DNA of 5,809 bases, from assembly GCA_022843345.1 (NCBI GenBank), contig JALHNW010000131.1, positions 1 through 5,809 on the forward strand, read 5' to 3'. The stretch's first letter is position 1; each line of letters begins with the position of its first letter. The notes beneath the pieces were generated by a model. That model saw only the letters and a list, made by a program, of their open reading frames with translations, did not search any database and had not been told where the DNA came from. Below are positions 1-5,809 of the stretch, piece after piece. The stretch comes from Rubritepida sp. GTDB lineage: Bacteria > Pseudomonadota > Alphaproteobacteria > Acetobacterales > Acetobacteraceae. A program made the position numbers and the translations under genes.

Positions 1-567
1 CGGCGCGGGCGCCGCCTTCGGCCGGTTCATCGCCGCCTCGACATCCGCCTTCACGATGCGCCCATGCGGGCCGGAGCCCTGCACGCCGGCCAGGTCCAGC
101 CCGGCCTGCTGCGCCATCCGCCGCGCCAGCGGCGAGGCGAAGACGCGGTCGCCATGCGGCGCGGCCGGCGCAGGGGGCGTGGCACCGCTGCTGGTCGGCA
201 TCGGCGGCGGCACCGGCTGCTCGGGGGCGCCAACCACGATGCCGCCCGCCGCCTCCACCGCCGCGAGCGCCGGGGCCTGCGAGGCGCTGGGCGCCGGCTT
301 GGACGCGCCGTCGGGCACCGCCTCGCCCTTCTCCACCAGCACGGCGATCACGGCGTTGACCTTCACGCCCTCCGTGCCGCCGGGAACCACGATGCGGCCG
401 AGGATGCCCTCGTCCACCGCCTCGACCTCCATGGTCGCCTTGTCGGTCTCGATCTCGGCGAGCACGTCGCCGGACTTCACCGCGTCGCCCTCGTTCTTCA
501 ACCAGCGCGCCAGCGTGCCCTCGGTCATGGTGGGGCTCAGCGCGGGCATCAGGATGTCGGTGGCCAT
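1..567 (-). CDS. pdhC: Dihydrolipoamide acetyltransferase, E2 of pyruvate dehydrogenase (N-terminal part)
   Basis: E2 core of the cytoplasmic pyruvate dehydrogenase complex. Its lipoyl arm carries the acetyl group from E1 to CoA. Only the first 189 codons are present; the reading frame is open to base 1. Seen: a lipoyl domain at residues 1-80 with the lipoylated lysine predicted at K43 (motif [11 protein letters not shown]); an Ala/Pro-rich flexible linker at about 81-138; and an E1/E3-binding domain at about 141-177 (RVFASPLARRMA, then GSGPHGRI). The catalytic acetyltransferase domain lies off the left edge. One lipoyl domain before the binding domain is the usual alphaproteobacterial layout. 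The ATG at 567 follows the pdhB stop by 13 nt and has a G-rich Shine-Dalgarno (plus strand 575-580, 7 nt spacer), so it is co-translated with pdhB. Residues 29-54 are encoded by DNA identical to the matching part of pdhB. The identification is firm from domain order and neighbours. Confidence 0.96.
   Translation of the reverse strand, partial: MATDILMPALSPTMTEGTLARWLKNEGDAVKSGDVLAEIETDKATMEVEAVDEGILGRIVVPGGTEGVKVNAVIAVLVEKGEAVPDGASKPAPSASQAPALAAVEAAGGIVVGAPEQPVPPPMPTSSGATPPAPAAPHGDRVFASPLARRMAQQAGLDLAGVQGSGPHGRIVKADVEAAMNRPKAAPAP
405..483. repeat. 79-bp perfect direct repeat, copy in pdhC
   Basis: This copy is identical, base for base, to 1789-1867 (offset 1384). It encodes pdhC residues 29-54 around the lipoyl lysine. 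With the same offset, the flanks differ: I count 17 mismatches in the next 84 bp (484-567) and 16 in the preceding 64 bp (341-404). The sharp edges suggest a conversion tract between the two lipoyl domains. Confidence 0.95.
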
Positions 568-580
568 GGCTGCGCTCCCC

Positions 581-1951
581 TCAGCGATACGTGACGTTGC
601 GGGCAGCTTCCACCACCTGGTCGAGGCGCGGCAAGGCCAGCTTCTCCAGGTTCGCGGCGTAGGGCATCGGGACGTCGAGGCCCGTCACCCGTACCGGCGG
701 CGCGTCCAGGTGGTCGAAAGCGTGCTCCATCACCTGCATCGCCACCTCCGAGCCGATGCCGGCGAAGGGCCAGCCCTCCTCCAGCGTCACCAGGCGGTTG
801 GTCTTCTTCACGCTGCGCACGATCGTCTCGGTGTCCAGCGGGCGGATGGAGCGCAGGTTCACCACCTCGGCGCTGATGCCCTGCTCGGCCAGCTTCTCGG
901 CCGCCTGCATCGCCATGCCGACCATGATGGAGAAGGCGACGATGGTCACGTCCGTGCCCTCGCGCTCCACCTTCGCCTTGCCGATCTCGAGCACGAACTC
1001 CTCGTCCGTCGGGCAGTCGAAGCTCTGGCCGTAGAGGATCTCGTTCTCGAGGAAGATGACCGGGTTCGGGTCGCGGATGGCGGCGCGCAGCAGGCCCTTG
1101 GCGTCCGCCGCGTTCCACGGAGCGATCACCTTCAGCCCCGGGCAATGCGCGTACCACGACGCGTAGCACTGCGAATGCTGGGCAGCGACGCGCGAGGCCG
1201 CGCCGTTCGGCCCGCGGAAGGTGATCGGGCAGCCCAGCTGCCCGCCGGACATGTACAGCGTCTTGGCGGCCGAGTTGATGATGTGGTCGATCGCCTGCAT
1301 GGAGAAGTTGAAGGTCATGAACTCCACGATGGGCTTCAGCCCCGTGAAGGCCGCGCCCGTCGCCATGCCGGTGAAGCCGTGCTCGGTGATGGGCATGTCC
1401 AGCACGCGGCGCGGGCCGAACTCGTCCAGCAGCCCCTGGCTGATCTTGTAGGCGCCCTGGTACTGCCCGACCTCCTCGCCGATGAGGAACACGTCGGCGT
1501 CGCGACGCATCTCGGCGGCCATCGCGTCGCGCAGCGCCTCGCGCACCGTGATCGGCTTCACCGCGCCCCAGTCCTTCTCGGGCGCGGAAGCGATGGGCTG
1601 CGCGGCCACGGAGGGCTGCTTCGTCAGCGTCGCCGGCGCCTCGGCCTGCGGCAGGGGCGCGGCCTTCTCGCCGTGCGCGCCCGGGGGCGCCGCCTGGGCC
1701 GCCCCGCCCTCGCCGCCATCCAGCTCGGCGATCACGGAGTTGACGGCCACGCCCTCGGTCCCCTCGGGCACCAGGATGCGGGTCAGCGTGCCCTCGTCCA
1801 CCGCCTCGACCTCCATGGTCGCCTTGTCGGTCTCGATCTCGGCGAGCACGTCGCCGGACTTCACCGCCTCGCCTTCCTTCTTCAGCCAGCGGGCCAGCTT
1901 GCCCTCGGTCATCGTCGGCGACAGCGCCGGCATCAGGATCGCGGCACCCAT
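581..1951 (-). CDS. pdhB: Pyruvate dehydrogenase E1 beta subunit with N-terminal lipoyl domain
   Basis: Beta half of the thiamine-diphosphate-dependent E1 that decarboxylates pyruvate and reductively acetylates lipoyl groups. The product is 456 aa, longer than a plain E1 beta (about 330 aa) because it begins with a lipoyl domain (residues 1-78, predicted lipoyl lysine K43) and an Ala/Pro-rich linker (about 79-128). The transketolase-like pyrimidine domain follows (about 131-305), with [12 protein letters not shown] at 158-169, the Glu pair in the region that contacts the cofactor aminopyrimidine, and AAQHSQ at 256-261. The C-terminal domain (about 320-450) includes RSIRPLD and DVPMPYA. The lipoyl-E1 beta fusion is a known alphaproteobacterial form, so it is not an assembly artefact. 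I chose the ATG at 1951 over an in-frame ATG at 1984: it opens directly with the lipoyl domain, aligns with the pdhC start, sits 2 nt after the pdhA stop, and has a GGAGG at proper spacing. Translational coupling to pdhA is likely. Confidence 0.97.
   Translation of the reverse strand: MGAAILMPALSPTMTEGKLARWLKKEGEAVKSGDVLAEIETDKATMEVEAVDEGTLTRILVPEGTEGVAVNSVIAELDGGEGGAAQAAPPGAHGEKAAPLPQAEAPATLTKQPSVAAQPIASAPEKDWGAVKPITVREALRDAMAAEMRRDADVFLIGEEVGQYQGAYKISQGLLDEFGPRRVLDMPITEHGFTGMATGAAFTGLKPIVEFMTFNFSMQAIDHIINSAAKTLYMSGGQLGCPITFRGPNGAASRVAAQHSQCYASWYAHCPGLKVIAPWNAADAKGLLRAAIRDPNPVIFLENEILYGQSFDCPTDEEFVLEIGKAKVEREGTDVTIVAFSIMVGMAMQAAEKLAEQGISAEVVNLRSIRPLDTETIVRSVKKTNRLVTLEEGWPFAGIGSEVAMQVMEHAFDHLDAPPVRVTGLDVPMPYAANLEKLALPRLDQVVEAARNVTYR
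1789..1867. repeat. 79-bp perfect direct repeat, copy in pdhB
   Basis: Second copy of the repeat at 405-483, in the same orientation, encoding pdhB residues 29-54 around the lipoyl lysine K43. The two start codons, 1951 and 567, are also exactly 1384 bp apart, so the two lipoyl domains align from the first codon through this tract without gaps. Confidence 0.95.
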
Positions 1952-1953
1952 GA

Positions 1954-2970
1954 CTACTTCGCCTCCACGAGGATGTCGGTCCACAGCTCGCCCTCGGGCG
2001 GCTCAGGGCTAGCCTGCGCGAAGTCGGCGCTGTCCTGCACGATTGCCTTCACCTCGTCGTCGATCGCCTTCAGCTCCGCCTCCGTCATGCCCAGCGCCAG
2101 CACCTCGGCGCGCGCCGTCTCCAGGCAGTCATGCTGCTCGCGCATCTTCTGCACCTCCTCGCGCGTGCGGTACTTCGCGGGGTCGGACATGGAGTGGCCG
2201 CGGTAGCGGTAGGTCTTCATCTCCAGCAGGTACGGGCCCAGCCCGGCGCGGCAATGCGCCACCGCGCGCTGCGCCGCCTCGAAGACGGCCTGCACGTTCA
2301 TGCCGTCCACCTGCTCGCCCGGGATGCCCCAGGGCGCGCCGTTCCTCGAGAGATCGCGTGAGGCGGAGGCGCGCTCGACGCTCGTGCCCATGCCGTACTT
2401 GTTGTTCTCGATCACGAAGATGCAGGGCAGCTTCATCAGCGCCGCCAGGTTGAAGCTCTCGAAGACCTGGCCCTGGTTGGACGCGCCCTCGCCGAAATAC
2501 GCGACGGCGACGCGCCCGTCCTGCCGGTACCAGTTGGCGAAGGCCAGCCCGGCGCCGAGCGCGACCTGCGCGCCGACGATGCCGTGCCCGCCGTAGAACC
2601 CCTTCTCGCGCGAGAACATGTGCATGCTCCCGCCCTTGCCCTTGGAATAGCCGCCGATGCGCCCGGTCAGCTCGGCCATCACGCCGCGCGCCTCCATGCC
2701 GGTCGCCAGCATGTGCCCGTGGTCGCGGTAGGAGGTGATGACCTGGTCACCCTCCTTCAGCGCCAGCTGGATGCCGACCACCACGGCCTCCTGGCCGATG
2801 TAGAGGTGGCAGAAGCCGCCGATCAGCCCCATGCCGTAGAGCTGGCCGGCCTTCTCCTCGAAGCGGCGGATCAGCAGCATGTCCCGATAGGCCTTGACCG
2901 TCTGCTCACGGTCCATCGCCGGTTTCGTCGTGGCCTTGCTGCGGCGCTTGATGGCGGGATCGGCGGGCAT
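1954..2970 (-). CDS. pdhA: Pyruvate dehydrogenase E1 alpha subunit
   Basis: Alpha half of the heterotetrameric E1, carrying much of the thiamine diphosphate and Mg2+ site. The product is 338 aa, normal for the family. Seen: a basic N-terminal tail (residues 1-20); [15 protein letters not shown] (34-48); the conserved YRDHGHMLA (81-89); [10 protein letters not shown] (111-120) and [10 protein letters not shown] (127-136); the cofactor motif from GEG at 160-162 to NN at 189-190; and the loop [11 protein letters not shown] (254-264), the region that is phosphorylated in mitochondrial homologues. Position 161 is Glu (codon 2490-2488) where most PDH alpha subunits have Asp as the metal ligand; branched-chain E1 alpha enzymes also use GEG, so activity is plausible. 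The context and a C-terminus ending TDILVEAK favour pyruvate over branched-chain substrates. The ATG at 2970 has GAGAGG 6 nt upstream (plus strand 2977-2982); an internal ATG at 2916 is less likely. First gene of pdhABC. Confidence 0.97.
   Translation of the reverse strand: MPADPAIKRRSKATTKPAMDREQTVKAYRDMLLIRRFEEKAGQLYGMGLIGGFCHLYIGQEAVVVGIQLALKEGDQVITSYRDHGHMLATGMEARGVMAELTGRIGGYSKGKGGSMHMFSREKGFYGGHGIVGAQVALGAGLAFANWYRQDGRVAVAYFGEGASNQGQVFESFNLAALMKLPCIFVIENNKYGMGTSVERASASRDLSRNGAPWGIPGEQVDGMNVQAVFEAAQRAVAHCRAGLGPYLLEMKTYRYRGHSMSDPAKYRTREEVQKMREQHDCLETARAEVLALGMTEAELKAIDDEVKAIVQDSADFAQASPEPPEGELWTDILVEAK
1962..1966 (-). promoter_or_regulatory. Ribosome-binding site of pdhB inside pdhA
   Basis: GGAGG on the minus strand lies across the codons for Val-Glu-Ala near the end of pdhA, 10 nt before the ATG at 1951. 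It decides the pdhB start, because the in-frame ATG at 1984 would lie well upstream of it. Ribosomes ending pdhA at 1954 would finish almost on the pdhB start, which suits the fixed alpha:beta stoichiometry of E1. Confidence 0.75.
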
Positions 2971-3127
2971 GCGGCACCTCTCGGACGGATGCCTCCGATC
3001 TACGCAAGCAGGGGCGCTTCCGCAAGCTCACGATCTTGCGAAAACCCGCGGTATTGCGCCGCAAAATGCCGATTAACCGGATTTCAGTTCACAGGCGGAG
3101 GCGATGCTGCATTGCACCCAAGCATGG
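2971..3127 (-). promoter_or_regulatory. Gap before pdhA with a TTGCG/CGCAA element array (putative promoter/operator)
   Basis: This 157-bp gap between ftsB and pdhA is clearly more AT-rich than its surroundings. Within 62 bp it holds five copies of one short element in either orientation: CGCAAG at 3003-3008 and 3021-3026, CTTGCG at 3035-3040, TTGCG at 3054-3058 and CGCAA at 3060-3064. The second and third form an inverted repeat with an 8-nt loop, and the last two form a near-palindrome with a 1-nt centre. The nearest element is 33 nt from the pdhA start, a typical place for an operator or leader structure. No convincing -35/-10 pair stands out, and no terminator with a T-run follows ftsB, so read-through from eno-ftsB is also possible. 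The regulator is unknown. Confidence 0.5.
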
Positions 3128-3460
3128 TCAGAACAGGCGCTGCCCCGGCTGGTAGGGGATCACGATCTCCTCGCGCTGCGTCATGTTCAGCAGCGCCCGC
3201 GCCCGCTCCTCCAGCTGGTCGCGGTCGATCGTGGCACCGCGCAGGGCGTTCACCCGCCGCTCCGCCGCCTCGCGCTCCGCCGTCGCCCGCGCCAGCTCGG
3301 TGCGCGCCTCGGCGATCTGCACCACGCGCGCCTCGCGCGCGATCAGCCCGCGCTCGCCATGCGAGGCGTGCCAGATGAAGAAGCCCGCCAGCGACGACAG
3401 CACGACCGGCGCCGCCATCAGCTTCAGCGCACGGCCGATGGCCCTGCGGATGCGCACCAT
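3128..3460 (-). CDS. ftsB: FtsB/DivIC-family septum formation protein
   Basis: Small bitopic inner-membrane protein of the FtsB/DivIC family, which in known members joins FtsL and FtsQ (DivIB) in the divisome that activates septal peptidoglycan synthesis. The product is 110 aa. Seen: a basic cytoplasmic N-terminus (VRIRRAIGR); one hydrophobic segment at about residues 14-31, ending in FFIWHA; a charged, Ala/Glu/Arg-rich stretch at about 41-75 likely to form a coiled coil; and a conserved tail DQLEERARALLNMT (81-94) ending in EIVIPY. Its place between enolase and pdhA is a common alphaproteobacterial order and supports the call. The ATG at 3460 is chosen because it gives the usual short basic tail before the membrane segment; an ATG at 3520 would add 20 Gly-rich residues with no ribosome site. 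The site used is probably the run of five G (plus 3468-3472), 7 nt from the ATG. Sequence conservation is low in this family, so the FtsB name is by family and context. Confidence 0.85.
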   Translation of the reverse strand: MVRIRRAIGRALKLMAAPVVLSSLAGFFIWHASHGERGLIAREARVVQIAEARTELARATAEREAAERRVNALRGATIDRDQLEERARALLNMTQREEIVIPYQPGQRLF

Positions 3461-3482
3461 GTGGAAACCCCCAAACCCCCAA

Positions 3483-3508
3483 GGCGCGCCCTCCCCCGAG
3501 GCCGCGCC
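3483..3508 (-). promoter_or_regulatory. GC-rich hairpin between eno and ftsB
   Basis: A 26-nt inverted repeat: a 6-bp stem (GGCGCG at 3483-3488 with CGCGCC at 3503-3508), one mismatch, a further 4-bp stem (3490-3493 with 3498-3501) and a 4-nt loop. On the coding (minus) strand it is followed by two runs of five G separated by TTT, then the ftsB start 22 nt later. It is not a classical intrinsic terminator because there is no U-tract. It may be a partial terminator or processing site after eno, or an element that limits ftsB translation. Confidence 0.5.
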
Positions 3509-3551
3509 ATCCCGCATCATCCACCCGCGATGGTGAAGATGTCCAGAACGA

Positions 3552-5492
<1,941 letters not shown>

Positions 5493-5508
<16 letters not shown>

Positions 5509-5750
5509 CCCCCGAGGCCATCCGCGCCGAGATCCTGCGCCAGATCGCAGGCCGCGGCGCCGGCAGGAGCATCTGCCCTTCCGAGGTCGCCCGCGCCCTG
5601 GCGCCCGATGACTGGCGACCCCTGATGGGCCGCGTGCGGCAGGAAGCGGCGGCGCTGGCCGGGGCCGGGCAGCTGCGAATCCTGCGTAAGGGCAAGCCGG
5701 TGGCGCCGGCGGCGATGCGCGGCGTCATCCGCCTCGGGCCGCCGGGGTGA
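5493..5750 (+). CDS. DUF3253 domain protein
   Basis: An 85-aa small protein that fits the DUF3253 family, whose function is not known to me. Seen: a helix at about 6-19 (PEAIRAEILRQIA), the conserved ICPSEVARAL (27-36), DDWRPLMGRVRQEA (39-52) with the Trp-Arg and Arg typical of the family, a helix AAALAGAGQ, a short beta-like LRILRKGKPV (61-70) and MRGVIRL near the end. The layout resembles a small winged-helix-like unit, but no nucleic-acid role is shown. The start is GTG at 5493, inside the end of the flavin-binding gene (16-nt overlap, different frame), with GGAGG 7 nt upstream; this points to translational coupling. In memory, DUF3253 proteins often occur beside small oxidoreductase genes, but this could not be checked here. 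The reading frame stays open far upstream, antisense to eno, but that extension is not coding. Confidence 0.8.
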
Positions 5751-5809
5751 GGCTGCCGTTCCTCCGCGCGCGCCCGGCGCCCGCCGCGGTGGCGGAACGT
5801 CCGCAGCGC
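5747..5809 (+). CDS. Possible start of a further plus-strand gene (partial)
   Basis: A GTG at 5747 overlaps the DUF3253 stop by 4 nt (GTGA), and its frame stays open for 21 codons to the window end (MRLPFLRARPAPA...). The 4-nt overlap is typical of operons, but no Shine-Dalgarno is visible, 21 codons without a stop mean little at this GC content, and no family is recognisable. It may equally be non-coding sequence. Confidence 0.2.
   Translation, partial: MRLPFLRARPAPAAVAERPQR

Noticed and set aside
581..1951. PdhB lipoyl fusion as a misassembly or frameshift joining two genes
   Set aside because: The frame is continuous, the linker is a normal Ala/Pro-rich hinge, and this architecture is a known alphaproteobacterial form.
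1952..1984. Upstream ATG giving PdhB 11 more residues
   Set aside because: It would overlap pdhA, lies upstream of the GGAGG site, and adds residues not expected before a lipoyl domain.
56..2206. 716-codon open frame on the plus strand opposite pdhC, pdhB and pdhA
   Set aside because: It is antisense to three firmly identified genes. Its translation is low-complexity, rich in Arg, His, Ala and Gly, with no domain, as expected from high third-position GC.
3073..3078. TTAACC resembling a CtrA half-site before pdhA
   Set aside because: The second TTAA at the required 7-nt spacing is absent, so there is only one half-site in a relatively AT-rich gap.
3104..3125. ATGCT/AGCAT inverted repeat after the ftsB stop as a terminator
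   Set aside because: The stem is only 5 bp with a 12-nt loop and no T-run follows, so it is too weak to call.

Overview
The window is a stretch of high-GC (roughly 70 percent) bacterial chromosome carrying core metabolic and cell-division genes. The tight order eno, ftsB-like, pdhA, pdhB, pdhC, the lipoyl domain fused to the N-terminus of PdhB, and the PdhA sequence with its short basic N-terminal extension all point to an alphaproteobacterium. The base composition and the style of the FtsB-like and DUF3253 proteins would suit the Rhodospirillales/Acetobacteraceae (Roseomonas-like), but this placement is inference from memory of families, not a search result.

Minus strand, in order of transcription: enolase (4829 to 3552); a 91-bp gap with a strong GC hairpin and G-tracts; a 110-aa FtsB/DivIC-family division protein (3460 to 3128); a 157-bp, comparatively AT-rich gap with five short TTGCG/CGCAA elements; then the pyruvate dehydrogenase genes pdhA (2970 to 1954), pdhB (1951 to 581) and the first 189 codons of pdhC (567 to 1, running off the window). 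Enolase makes phosphoenolpyruvate, which pyruvate kinase (not in this window) turns into pyruvate. PdhA and PdhB form the E1 component that decarboxylates pyruvate, and PdhC is the E2 acetyltransferase core. The E3 gene probably lies beyond the left edge.

Plus strand, divergent from eno: a PNPOx-like flavin-binding protein (4915 to 5508), a small DUF3253 protein starting at a GTG inside the end of that gene (5493 to 5750), and possibly the start of a third gene at the right edge. The 85-bp eno/PNPOx gap has a plausible sigma70-type promoter for eno.

There is no mobile element, CRISPR array, RNA gene or phage gene, and I see no new multi-gene system. The most notable signal is a perfect 79-bp direct repeat between the lipoyl-domain segments of pdhB and pdhC, flanked by sequence only about 75 to 80 percent identical, which looks like gene conversion. 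Others are the candidate operator array before pdhA, the hairpin/G-tract element at the ftsB ribosome-binding site, and a Gly-Glu-Gly in place of Gly-Asp-Gly in the thiamine diphosphate motif of PdhA.
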